DNA from: Dyadobacter psychrotolerans
GTDB lineage: Bacteria > Bacteroidota > Bacteroidia > Cytophagales > Spirosomataceae
NCBI RefSeq assembly: GCF_004349265.1
Contig: NZ_SMFL01000016.1
Coordinates: 82,361 to 146,360, forward strand
Length of the DNA stretch: 64,000 bases
Direction: 5' to 3'
The translations under genes and the position numbers were made by a program. The notes below the pieces were generated by a model. The model was not told the origin of the DNA, did not search any database, and was given only the letters and a program-made list of their open reading frames with translations. The stretch's first letter is position 1. Every line of letters begins with the position of its first letter. Shown here piece after piece: positions 8,643 through 16,805 of this stretch.

Positions 8643-9803
8643 TCAAACACTCCTTCGGAAACTTTTTAGCAGTAAAAACGAAATACCAAAACTAACCATA
8701 CCTGCAAAAATAGCCAGCAACGTTCCTCCCAGCAGATACTGCACAATATTGACATGGATTGATTCAAGGGTAAGATCTTTTACAGAAGTAAGCTGAACGC
8801 CATTTTTATAAAATAACCCACCGAACTGATAACTCCCGAAGATGATAAAAGGAATAAATGGCGGTATGCTGACGTTTGCTGCGGTCAGGAAAAGCACTTT
8901 ATTCATTTTAAAGTAAACTGAAAGCGGAATGCCTACCAAAAGCTGGAAACCCCATATTGGTAAAATTCCCATAAAAAAACCAAAGCCGATCGACGAAGCC
9001 TTGCGGATGTTGCTCTCCTGTGGTTTAAGCGCCTCCTGTTTTATGATTTGTAAAAGACCTTTGTTTCTAATGTAAAGAAAAAGCCGTATGGGTAAATACC
9101 AAAGTAAGGTCAGGATCACCAGCCAGGTGTTCAGGATGCTGATTCTGGTAAAGTCACGAAATGGCCGAAAATGCGTTACACGTTCGTTTTTATCATAAAT
9201 TACTCTGATATTGACCGGCAGAATCTGCACGTTTTTCCAGGCAAGCTTAACGATTACTTCGATTTCAGTTTCAAATTTTCTGGTAAAAAGTCTGGTCTTT
9301 TTTAACGGATCAAGTGGATAAAGCCGAAATCCGGTTTGGGTATCGGGAAGAGTAAGTCCGGTTTCAAATTTGAACCAGAAGTTGGAAAATTTATTACCAA
9401 AAGAACTTTTCCCAGGCACACCTTCCTGTTCCATATTTCGTGATCCCATCAGCAGTGCACCGGGATTCTCTGCCACAGCTTCTATAAATAAAGGAATATC
9501 ACCAGGCAAATGCTGACCATCTGAATCAATTGAAATCGCATATTGATAATCAAGCCTGATCGCTTCCTTAAAACCACGTCGTAACGAAAATCCCTTTCCG
9601 CTGTTAATTTCGTTGGTCAATATGCTGATTTTTCCCTCATAAAAGGCAAGAATATCTGCTGTCCCATCCGTTGACCCATCGTTAATAACAATCACATCAA
9701 CATCCTGGGCATAAGAAAGCACACCGTCAATAACCCTTTGCAGCGTGTTTTGATTGTTGTATGTGGGAATTAGAACGCAGCAACGGATTTCTTTCAGGGT
9801 CAT
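8643..9803 (-). CDS. GT2 glycosyltransferase fused to DUF2062 membrane domain
   Basis: Residues about 8-230 are a family 2 glycosyltransferase. They show CVLIPTYNNQNTLQRVIDG, VIVINDGSTDGTADIL and the metal/sugar-nucleotide motif SIDSDGQHLPGD. Residues about 262-385 form the hydrophobic DUF2062 domain (GFGFFMGILPIWGFQLLVG). Such two-domain proteins recur in flexirubin and aryl-polyene clusters. It may glycosylate the pigment or a lipid carrier at the inner membrane, but its acceptor is unknown. It is the last gene of the leftward run, 40 bases after a dehydratase-like gene. Confidence 0.88.
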   Translation of the reverse strand: MTLKEIRCCVLIPTYNNQNTLQRVIDGVLSYAQDVDVIVINDGSTDGTADILAFYEGKISILTNEINSGKGFSLRRGFKEAIRLDYQYAISIDSDGQHLPGDIPLFIEAVAENPGALLMGSRNMEQEGVPGKSSFGNKFSNFWFKFETGLTLPDTQTGFRLYPLDPLKKTRLFTRKFETEIEVIVKLAWKNVQILPVNIRVIYDKNERVTHFRPFRDFTRISILNTWLVILTLLWYLPIRLFLYIRNKGLLQIIKQEALKPQESNIRKASSIGFGFFMGILPIWGFQLLVGIPLSVYFKMNKVLFLTAANVSIPPFIPFIIFGSYQFGGLFYKNGVQLTSVKDLTLESIHVNIVQYLLGGTLLAIFAGMVSFGISFLLLKSFRRSV

Positions 9804-9843
9804 TATCAGTCATTAACGTAGTGATGCAGTTTGCCGGTTTATT

Positions 9844-10212
9844 TCAAAGTGTAAAATAAGACATCTGCGCTTTAAGATATACGTTTCCGCTGTGATTTGC
9901 AGATGCTATTACTTCAAGAAACTGTTCCTTATCTTCAAATTTAATAGCTATTGTAATAACCGGAGTTTCGATTGGATTGATGACCTGTAAAAACTTACAG
10001 CTCCGCATTGTTTTCATGCCAAGTTTCCGCCTAAGATGTATTTCGAGAACCTCTTTTACTATCTGCAGCTGCACTACACCAGGGGTAATCGGTGAACCCG
10101 GGAAATGCCCCGCAAAAACCGGGTGGGATTCGTCAATTCTGATCTCTGCTGAAATGGTTTCCGCAGTCGAGTTTAATGATAAAACCGTGTAAAGATCATT
10201 TAAAAACATCAA
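9844..10212 (-). CDS. Hotdog-fold 3-hydroxyacyl-ACP dehydratase-like subunit (His-bearing)
   Basis: Small hotdog-fold protein (122 aa) related to FabZ and to ApeI of aryl-polyene clusters. It keeps the catalytic His in VFAGHFPGSPITPGVVQ. At the position 14 residues later, where FabZ has the catalytic Glu, it has Gln (VVQLQIVKE). The second hotdog protein of this locus (16389-16805) shows the opposite pattern, so the two probably form a heterodimer with one composite active site that dehydrates 3-hydroxyacyl-ACP during polyene extension. It lies between the LolA-like gene (46 bases) and the glycosyltransferase (40 bases). Confidence 0.82.
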   Translation of the reverse strand: MMFLNDLYTVLSLNSTAETISAEIRIDESHPVFAGHFPGSPITPGVVQLQIVKEVLEIHLRRKLGMKTMRSCKFLQVINPIETPVITIAIKFEDKEQFLEVIASANHSGNVYLKAQMSYFTL

Positions 10213-10258
10213 TTGTTCTTTTAGGTAAATTAGCGTTCAGGTAAAACAGAAAAGCGGC

Positions 10259-10888
10259 TCACAGATTCACAAACAAGCTTTCTGCAATGGGCTGGTTAAT
10301 CCTCTCATTTTGAAAACGCATGATACTTTTGTCGCCGCCTTTTTCAAAAAATGTAAGTTCCTTCAATCGTAAAGTGCTTTTTGGAAAAACCAGTGTAATT
10401 TTGGAATAGACATTTTTCAACCGCTTGCTAACCGGCAGAAGCGTAACCTGGTACAGTTCGCCGTTTTCCGCAAAACTTTGTTTGAACGCCTTGTTATCCT
10501 GAAAATCTCCGTTTACCAATCCAATCATCAGTTCCTTGATCTGCCCTGCCATACGCCCAGCTGATCCAACATTTTTTTCCTTTCCTGCATCCTGGACACG
10601 CAATTTGTCACCGTTAATTAAAATGACATATTTAAACGGCTGCTGCTGCTCCCAGCGCATTTTGTCATTTTTTTTGTAATAAAATATACCAGATGACTTC
10701 TCCGGATCCTTTAAAACGGCCAGGTATTTTTCTTCCTTGAAATCAGCCTGAATGGTATTGGCAGCAGCAGAGGATTTTTTTAGTTCCGAAAGCACTTTCG
10801 CCGGATCGGCCACAGCCTTGTAAACCTGTGCAAAGCCTGTCTGACCAACCAGTACAAGGATTGCAAAAATCAATTTATACTTTAACAT
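10259..10888 (-). CDS. LolA-like outer-membrane lipoprotein carrier protein
   Basis: Periplasmic carrier of the LolA fold. The chosen start (10888) gives a clean signal peptide, MLKYKLIFAILVLVGQTGFA; an upstream in-frame ATG at 10972 would add 28 unlikely residues inside the deacetylase gene. The mature part has the LolA pattern of an early AANTIQADFKEEKYLAVL strand, GIFYYKKNDKMRWEQ, and a late strand with LKELTFFEKGGDKS. LolA-like genes are regular members of aryl-polyene and flexirubin loci, where they are thought to move hydrophobic product across the periplasm together with an MMPL exporter. Its start overlaps the preceding deacetylase gene by 14 bases, which suggests coupled translation. 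Confidence 0.85.
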   Translation of the reverse strand: MLKYKLIFAILVLVGQTGFAQVYKAVADPAKVLSELKKSSAAANTIQADFKEEKYLAVLKDPEKSSGIFYYKKNDKMRWEQQQPFKYVILINGDKLRVQDAGKEKNVGSAGRMAGQIKELMIGLVNGDFQDNKAFKQSFAENGELYQVTLLPVSKRLKNVYSKITLVFPKSTLRLKELTFFEKGGDKSIMRFQNERINQPIAESLFVNL

Positions 10889-11645
10889 AAGCGTCTTTGT
10901 TGATGATGGCAGGCAAGGGTTCGATGCCCAGTCGCCTGCTGTTGATGTGTTCAATGATATCTTCAAGCGCATGAGTGGTTACAGCCAGCCGGTCATGAAG
11001 CAAAATTATATCACTGCGTCTTAATTTTGAAATAATGTTGTCAATGAGCCGGTACTTGTTTCTGGCTTGGGTATCCATACTTCTCAAAGACCAACCTATT
11101 GAATCAAGGCCATTTTCCCTAAGCGCCTTTGGATACCGTGGGTTGGTGACGCCAAACGGCGGACGGAACAGTGTTGGCGTTTTGCCTATCGCCGCAGTAA
11201 TCACCTCGTTGCAGCGCGCAAGATCATTTGTTAAACGGGCGGTTGAAAAAAAAGCAATTAATACATGATGGCTGTAAGAATGATTCGCAATAGTATGCCC
11301 CTCTTCGTCAATCCGCCGGAGCAGTTCCGGGTATTTTTCAGCTTTTTTACCAATGACAAAAAAAGTTGCTTTCACCTTTTTCTCTTTTAGAATATCCAAA
11401 ATTTGCGGGGTAAATTCCGGATCCGGACCATCATCAAAGGTCAGAGCAACTGCCTTTTTTTTCCCTTTATGAATAGATGTAAAAAAATAATTCGTCTGAA
11501 TCTGGTAGGAACCGTAAGCGGTTATTCCCAGATAAAGCAAGCCAAGTGCGCCCATAACAATCCACATAAAGTCGGTTTCCATGAAAATGACACTGCTTAC
11601 TACAATGGTAGTGAGGGCAATAAAGGTGACGATGTTATGCTTCAA
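10875..11645 (-). CDS. Polysaccharide deacetylase family (NodB) protein
   Basis: Carbohydrate esterase 4 fold, a metal-dependent amide or ester deacetylase. Motifs are visible: VALTFDDGPDPEFTP (catalytic and metal Asp pair), ANHSYSHH (metal His), FRPPFG, and IILLHD near the C terminus. Two hydrophobic segments occupy about residues 5-50, so the catalytic domain is probably periplasmic and membrane-tethered. Substrate is unknown; its place between a ketosynthase-like gene (11-base overlap) and the LolA-like gene points to a role in pigment maturation or envelope attachment rather than free polysaccharide turnover. Confidence 0.85.
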   Translation of the reverse strand: MKHNIVTFIALTTIVVSSVIFMETDFMWIVMGALGLLYLGITAYGSYQIQTNYFFTSIHKGKKKAVALTFDDGPDPEFTPQILDILKEKKVKATFFVIGKKAEKYPELLRRIDEEGHTIANHSYSHHVLIAFFSTARLTNDLARCNEVITAAIGKTPTLFRPPFGVTNPRYPKALRENGLDSIGWSLRSMDTQARNKYRLIDNIISKLRRSDIILLHDRLAVTTHALEDIIEHINSRRLGIEPLPAIINKDAYVKV

Positions 11646-12600
11646 GAGATTGTATCAAAGTTAAGCCCAGGTTTTTACTATTTAAACAGTTACAAACCAG
11701 TATATTTTTTAAATTCTCATCCTGCCCCAACCTGTCAATGGCATAATGCATGGCGAATGCAGAAGTTGTCGGATAGATACCTGAAAACTGTAAGTAATCG
11801 ACAATACGGTCAATTTCTACTTCATTATTGATAAAATAATCTAAAATAATTCCACTGGTGCCGAGCTCAAATCCGGGAAATAAAACCATATCAAGATCCG
11901 AAGATCTGATATTTTGTTCAGTTAAAAATCTCTGAATTTCCGTTTGAATATCTTCAACCAATCCAATTGTTTCGACAGCAGAAATCCCGGCAAGCGAATT
12001 TGCCGATCTTTCCTTCGAAAGCATAAAAAATGATGCCCCTGAACTCAGCTTTCCGCTTAACGGCAAGTGAAGATCTTGCTGAATTTTATCCAGAATTTCA
12101 ATATACTCATCCGCAGCTCCTACCAACACATGATCATTATCTTCACTGAGCAGCAGCATTGAATCGATCAAAGCATGCTCAAACGAAAGCGTATTTTGCG
12201 TGTGCGTCATGTTGTAACCATGATTTCCTATGCTCAGCGAAATCTGCCCCGCAATCGTATTGTGAGTTGACTGAATAAAAGATGTTGGCGGCAACAGTCC
12301 TTCGATGGTCAGAAACGTTCCCAGGAATTTTTCTGTATCCTGCAAACAACCAAGACCGGTTCCTACCACGATCGAATCCGGCTGCGAAATTTCAGCTTCT
12401 TCCAGACAAGTTTTGGCGCAGGCCACGGACATGCGAAGAATTTTGCTCATCCTACGAAGCAATGCTGCATCAATATAATCCTTGTAATTCGGGCTTATCA
12501 GCTCAGAGTCTTCGGTAAGTTCGTGTAAAGAAGCAGAAAATCCGGCATTTTTAAATGTCGGTTGATGCGTGATTGAGGAAGCTGCTGAAATGTAAAACAA
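11635..12600 (-). CDS. Ketosynthase-like chain length factor, no catalytic Cys
   Basis: Thiolase-fold protein related to beta-ketoacyl-ACP synthases but about 80 residues shorter (321 aa). Where an active ketosynthase has the nucleophilic Cys, this protein reads THTQNTLSFEH, with Gln in the Cys position, as in KS-beta/chain-length-factor subunits of type II polyketide synthases. The upstream FIQSTHNTIAGQISL segment matches the ketosynthase dimer-interface region. It follows an intact ketosynthase by 15 bases, so the two likely form a KS:CLF heterodimer that sets polyene length, as ApeO:ApeC do in aryl-polyene systems. Partner and length control are inferred. Confidence 0.8.
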   Translation of the reverse strand: MFYISAASSITHQPTFKNAGFSASLHELTEDSELISPNYKDYIDAALLRRMSKILRMSVACAKTCLEEAEISQPDSIVVGTGLGCLQDTEKFLGTFLTIEGLLPPTSFIQSTHNTIAGQISLSIGNHGYNMTHTQNTLSFEHALIDSMLLLSEDNDHVLVGAADEYIEILDKIQQDLHLPLSGKLSSGASFFMLSKERSANSLAGISAVETIGLVEDIQTEIQRFLTEQNIRSSDLDMVLFPGFELGTSGIILDYFINNEVEIDRIVDYLQFSGIYPTTSAFAMHYAIDRLGQDENLKNILVCNCLNSKNLGLTLIQSLEA

Positions 12601-12615
12601 AGACTTGAAATATAA

Positions 12616-13800
12616 TTAGTTATCACTGGAGAATACGATCGAGGAGTTGTTACCCCCGAAACCAAAACTATTCGATAATACCGCCTTTACCGGTTTATTT
12701 GTCAGTAGGGAAGTTACCGGTACAAGTCCTGTTCCCTCTATCGGATTTTGAAAATTCAGATTGGGATAAATCAGTTGATTGGTGATGGCCAGTATAGAAA
12801 ATACCGACTCAATTGCTCCGGCAGCTGCGAGTGTATGCCCTGTGAAGGGTTTTGTGGAACTAAAAGGTGGGATCTGATCACCAAATACATTCTTCAAAGC
12901 AACTGACTCGGAGAGATCATTATTCTTCGTTCCGGTTCCATGCGCATTTATATAAGAAATATTTTTTACATCGATGCCCGATAAACTGATAGCCTTTTGA
13001 ATCGCCAGCGTTGCACCTTTGCCATCCGGCGACGATGCTGTTTGGTGGTACGCATCGGCAGCATTAGCCCAGCCATTCACATAACACAGCGTTTTATTGC
13101 CTGACAAAGCAATGCTCTTTTCGTTTTCCAATAAAAGAAAACCGGCACCTTCTCCCAGATTTAACCCCGTCCGGGATTCATCAAACGGCCGGCACCACTG
13201 GTCATCATAAATCATTAAAGAGCGAAACCCATTGATGGTAAATTTCGTCAGCGCATCGGTGCCACCAACTAAAACCCTGTCCAGCTTGCCGTTGAGCAAC
13301 AAACGGGCACCCAGCATGATCGCATTCACGCCGGACGAACAAGCCGTTGAAAGTGTGTTGATGTAACCAGAGATTCCCAACTCGGCAGCAATTCGTTCAG
13401 TGGTGTTACCACTGTCATGAGACCGAAGCAGGTTGTAGTCAGGATGATCTCCGGACAAATAATCTACATAAAAATCCTCGCTCCGGTCCATTCCGCCGAC
13501 AGAGGTTGCGGAGATAATGCCGGTTTTTATGGAGGCGTCCATTCCGGTTGTTCCCAGAGCCTGCCTGGCAGCGGCCAGTCCGAGCTGGGAAGTGCGTGAA
13601 ATATTCTTGTTTTTTATTTCTAAATATTCCAGTAATTCCTGGTTCGAAGCTTTTACTTCCCCAACAAGCAAACCGCGTTTTTCATCCAGATACTGAACGG
13701 GTCCAATACCGGATTTTCCTGTTTTAAGAGAAAGCAGGTTTTCCTTCACAGAAAGTCCTATGGCAGAAACAACACCAATACCTGTAATACGTACGCTCAT
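12616..13800 (-). CDS. Beta-ketoacyl-ACP synthase (FabF type)
   Basis: Intact KAS II-type condensing enzyme of 394 aa. The catalytic Cys154 lies in TLSTACSSGVNAIM, with the two His of the active site in NAHGTGTKNNDLSE and TGHTLAAAGAIE. The C terminus ends in the usual SFGFGGNNSSIVF. It would extend the ACP-bound polyene chain by decarboxylative condensation with malonyl-ACP. It sits between an ACP gene (33 bases) and the Cys-less ketosynthase-like gene (15 bases), the arrangement of a KS:CLF pair. Confidence 0.92.
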   Translation of the reverse strand: MSVRITGIGVVSAIGLSVKENLLSLKTGKSGIGPVQYLDEKRGLLVGEVKASNQELLEYLEIKNKNISRTSQLGLAAARQALGTTGMDASIKTGIISATSVGGMDRSEDFYVDYLSGDHPDYNLLRSHDSGNTTERIAAELGISGYINTLSTACSSGVNAIMLGARLLLNGKLDRVLVGGTDALTKFTINGFRSLMIYDDQWCRPFDESRTGLNLGEGAGFLLLENEKSIALSGNKTLCYVNGWANAADAYHQTASSPDGKGATLAIQKAISLSGIDVKNISYINAHGTGTKNNDLSESVALKNVFGDQIPPFSSTKPFTGHTLAAAGAIESVFSILAITNQLIYPNLNFQNPIEGTGLVPVTSLLTNKPVKAVLSNSFGFGGNNSSIVFSSDN

Positions 13801-13833
13801 TTAATCTCAAATTAGAATCCTGCCAGAACCCGC

Positions 13834-14103
13834 CTAAACCGCCTGTTCCGCTTTTCTTCTGGTGATATAGTCTGCCATGGTATTAATCGACATGAATGCT
13901 TCCTTCCCTTCCTCAGGTTTGGTTACCTGAATACCATGGAATTTTTCAAGCAGTACAATCAGCTCCAGTGCATCAATCGAATCCAGGCCAAGACCTTCGT
14001 CGTTAAATAATAAAGCATCATCTGCGATTTCGGAAACCTGAATATCTTCCAGGTTCAGCTGTTCAATGATCTGCTTTTTAAGATCTTCTTTTAATTGATC
14101 CAT
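13834..14103 (-). CDS. Acyl carrier protein (first copy)
   Basis: Small acidic protein of 89 aa with the phosphopantetheine attachment Ser in GLGLDSIDALELIVL. It carries growing chains for the adjacent condensing enzymes. It lies 18 bases after the truncated ketosynthase-like gene and 33 bases before an intact ketosynthase. It differs clearly from the other ACP of the locus (17691-17957), so the two may serve starter and extension steps separately, as ApeE and ApeF are thought to. No phosphopantetheinyl transferase gene is in this window. Confidence 0.92.
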   Translation of the reverse strand: MDQLKEDLKKQIIEQLNLEDIQVSEIADDALLFNDEGLGLDSIDALELIVLLEKFHGIQVTKPEEGKEAFMSINTMADYITRRKAEQAV

Positions 14104-14121
14104 TACCGGATATTTTTATTA

Positions 14122-14733
14122 TTAAATTAAACCTGCCAGTTTTTGCAGGCTTTCGATATTAAACTGATTCCCCTTTCCTTCTTTTTCAACAAAAAACAAA
14201 AAAGCGTCGATCTTTTCATCCGCGATATCCAGCCATCCGCACAAGCTCGCCCCAGATCCCGTTGACAAAAGAATTTCTACGTAATTGATATAAAAATCCG
14301 CTGCAAATTTAGGCAAAACAGCAAACATATTCTCACCATACCATTTGTTATAAATTGCCAGTTCACCCAGGACAATATTTGGCAGTGTGTAAACAAACAA
14401 TGCCGGACTAGGTGAAGCCTGCTCCTGATAGGAACGTTTAAAACGCACATCACTGTCAACACTGGAAAACCGGTTGGCAAAAAGCAAAGCTATTTCATCA
14501 TCCTGATATGCATTGATTATGTTAGAATTTGCCTTTTTCAGAAGCTCAGTGAGAATAAATCCGGTTTGGGAAAGTGTATCCATTTTGTAAAACTTTGGAT
14601 AAACAATCTCCTGTTCCTTATATAATTGCTTAAGCCAGCTATCCTGCGAGTCAGTATCTCTGGCTGCAATGAGCTGTCCGTTTACAAAACAGGATTTATT
14701 TGTTAAATGGCAATATGAAGTTATAAAACTCAT
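14122..14733 (-). CDS. Short ketosynthase-like protein, half-length
   Basis: 203 aa. The middle part, SPALFVYTLPNIVLGELAI, resembles the ketosynthase segment before the active-site Cys, but no Cys-His-His set follows and the C-terminal thiolase half is missing. It may be a structural partner or a remnant. Its start overlaps the stop of the intact ketosynthase 14730-15812 by 4 bases, so the two are probably translated together. The frame is clean and full of ordinary codons, which argues for a maintained protein rather than decay. Function unknown; placement in the pigment operon is the main clue. Confidence 0.72.
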   Translation of the reverse strand: MSFITSYCHLTNKSCFVNGQLIAARDTDSQDSWLKQLYKEQEIVYPKFYKMDTLSQTGFILTELLKKANSNIINAYQDDEIALLFANRFSSVDSDVRFKRSYQEQASPSPALFVYTLPNIVLGELAIYNKWYGENMFAVLPKFAADFYINYVEILLSTGSGASLCGWLDIADEKIDAFLFFVEKEGKGNQFNIESLQKLAGLI

Positions 14734-15812
14734 AATTTCTGAATGATCAGCGAAGCATTTCCCCCGCCAAAACCGGACGCAGTTTTTAAAATCGTTTTTA
14801 GCTCCGACGGTTTGTTTTCTTCAATAATATTCAAAGTTACGGACGTACCTTTTTGCTGAAAACCCAGACTTTTTAACAAAATATCATTTCTGATCATTTG
14901 AATTGACACAGCTGTTTCTATCACACCTGCCGCGCCCAGTGTATGTCCGAAGTATCCTTTAAAACTATTCAGGGGTACATGCGTCAGACTTAACCTGTCA
15001 AAAGCAATTGACTCCATTTCATCGTTATAAACGGTTGCCGTGCCATGAGCGGAAATAAAATCTATATCCTGATCCGAAATTCCATTGATCTCCATCGTTT
15101 TTTTCACGCTTCGAAAAAGCCCCTCCCCTGTTCTTGACGGCCCTGAAATATGGTTGGCATCATTGGCAGAAGTTCCTTTTAACAAACGCAAAGGCGCTTC
15201 TCTAAAAACCGACGGAGAATTAGAAACCAAAACAGCGCTGCATGCTTCCCCCAGTGTTATTCCGTTTCGCTCAGAATCAAAAGGCAGGCAGGGTTTTTCA
15301 CTAATGGCAAAAAGAGACTGAAAACCGTATAAAACAAAATCAGAAACCAGGTCACAGCCAATGACGATGGCATGATCATACAAACCTGCACTAATAAAAT
15401 TGGCTCCTGCATTAATGGCCAGTACACCTGAAATACATGCGTTGGATATCACAACAGGCTGGTGCCTAAGGGAAAAGCGCTCCTTTATAAACGCTACACT
15501 TCGGCCAAACTGATCGCCGATGATATTTTCGATTGCCCCTTTGGTAGAACTGATCAACAAAATCGTACGATCAGATGTAATTATATCAGAATCAATTTTT
15601 TCTGAAAGAGAAATCAAAACCTTTTCCAGCAAACTGTCAAAAGGATGCTCAAATTGAAGGTCGGTAATTTTTGAAAGATGAACCGGTGTTTTGTTTAATC
15701 CTGCATCCGCCACCAAAGAAATGCCTGACTGGTTATTCACCATAGCCCGGAAATTCTGGTCAGCAGTGACACCCAGCGGACTTATAATTTCTTCTGCACC
15801 GATGTAAATCAT
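14730..15812 (-). CDS. Beta-ketoacyl-ACP synthase, second copy
   Basis: Condensing enzyme of 360 aa. Catalytic Cys126 is in ISNACISGVLAIN, and the His pair is in SAHGTATVYNDEMES and YFGHTLGAAGVIET. The end ASGFGGGNASLII is typical. The Cys context NACISG departs from the usual TACASG, suggesting a specialised substrate. It overlaps the short ketosynthase-like gene downstream by 4 bases, so it may need that protein as partner. It probably performs another condensation of aryl-polyene chain building. Confidence 0.88.
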   Translation of the reverse strand: MIYIGAEEIISPLGVTADQNFRAMVNNQSGISLVADAGLNKTPVHLSKITDLQFEHPFDSLLEKVLISLSEKIDSDIITSDRTILLISSTKGAIENIIGDQFGRSVAFIKERFSLRHQPVVISNACISGVLAINAGANFISAGLYDHAIVIGCDLVSDFVLYGFQSLFAISEKPCLPFDSERNGITLGEACSAVLVSNSPSVFREAPLRLLKGTSANDANHISGPSRTGEGLFRSVKKTMEINGISDQDIDFISAHGTATVYNDEMESIAFDRLSLTHVPLNSFKGYFGHTLGAAGVIETAVSIQMIRNDILLKSLGFQQKGTSVTLNIIEENKPSELKTILKTASGFGGGNASLIIQKL

Positions 15813-15876
15813 ATTTCAAAAAGCCGGAAAACGGATACCGGAAAGATAAATGCTGTTAAGGTAATGTGAAGGTATA

Positions 15877-16317
15877 CTATTGATTGTTCTTCTCCTTCCA
15901 CTGACGGTAAAAATCGGGTGTCAGCAGCTCCATTGTCCGGCTTTCTTTATCCAGAAAAACCTGCATCGTTTTTCCAATCGCGCAAAGTTCTCCGGTTGTA
16001 ATGTTCACAACTTCATATTCAAACATAATCTTTGCGGATTTTGAAGGAACATACTTTGTAATCACTTTAATTACCTGACCATAATAGACAGGTGCTTTGT
16101 GGTCAATTTCTGATTTAACAATGGGTGTAAAATAACCGTTATCGAAAATCGCCAGATACTCCAAATTAAAGGTTTTTCCAAAGTGCTCTCTGCCGTCCTC
16201 AAAAAATTTCAAATAGTTGCCATGCCACACAACACCCATCGCATCAGTTTCACTAAATCTTATATCAATTTCAATTTCCGAAAAAAGCATAGCAGTCATT
16301 TCATTAGAAGCAGGCAA
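15877..16317 (-). CDS. Acyl thioesterase, YbgC/4-hydroxybenzoyl-CoA type
   Basis: Hotdog-fold thioesterase of 146 aa. It shows the family motif FSETDAMGVVWHGNYLKFFEDGRE; here Asp and His flank the usual nucleophile-water site. It would release or edit acyl chains from ACP or CoA, like ApeK in aryl-polyene clusters. Two in-frame Met codons at the N terminus (16317 and 16299) are both plausible starts. Neighbours are a ketosynthase (64 bases downstream) and a dehydratase-like gene (71 bases upstream). Confidence 0.85.
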   Translation of the reverse strand: MPASNEMTAMLFSEIEIDIRFSETDAMGVVWHGNYLKFFEDGREHFGKTFNLEYLAIFDNGYFTPIVKSEIDHKAPVYYGQVIKVITKYVPSKSAKIMFEYEVVNITTGELCAIGKTMQVFLDKESRTMELLTPDFYRQWKEKNNQ

Positions 16318-16388
16318 GAATAGTCATTTTTTGCCATTTAATGCAGAAACCAGCACAATAACCTTGCCCCTTCTGCAAATTTGGCCGG

Positions 16389-16805
16389 TTAATTTGTAAC
16401 TATTTTCATCTCGCATTCCAGCAACAGGTTACCATCCAGATAATTCCGGCCCGTTACCATAAAGATATTACCAAGCTGATGCGTTGGCGTAACAATCGTA
16501 TTTATTCTGGAATGAGCCTCCGGCAGCCGAAATACTTCCAGCCGGGTTATTGCGCCAATAAAACCAATTTTAGGGTCGCCTCCTTGCTGAGCATCCAGGT
16601 AACCAAAAGAAGCAGCACAGGTTTGGGCGATATTTTCCATTAAACCACCTTCCTGAAAAAAGCCGTCTGATACCAAAACGTTATTTTCTTCAACAAAAAA
16701 ATCGGTTTCAAAGCGATCCGGACTTACAGACAGCAAATTATCGATCATCACAAACGGCGGGCGGTGCGGAATAAGTGATTCAATGTGCTCCTTTGCAACA
16801 ATCAT
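16389..16805 (-). CDS. Hotdog dehydratase-like subunit (Glu-bearing, no catalytic His)
   Basis: 138 aa. The N terminus has the FabZ-type HRPPFVMIDNL. The FabZ catalytic helix is present as GGLMENIAQTCAA with the acidic Glu, but the HFPG segment that carries the catalytic His is replaced by SDGFFQE, with no His nearby. This is the mirror of the hotdog protein at 9844-10212, and it resembles ApeP. In FabZ dimers His and Glu come from different subunits, so these two can make one complete site. It overlaps the acyltransferase gene by one base. Confidence 0.8.
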   Translation of the reverse strand: MIVAKEHIESLIPHRPPFVMIDNLLSVSPDRFETDFFVEENNVLVSDGFFQEGGLMENIAQTCAASFGYLDAQQGGDPKIGFIGAITRLEVFRLPEAHSRINTIVTPTHQLGNIFMVTGRNYLDGNLLLECEMKIVTN

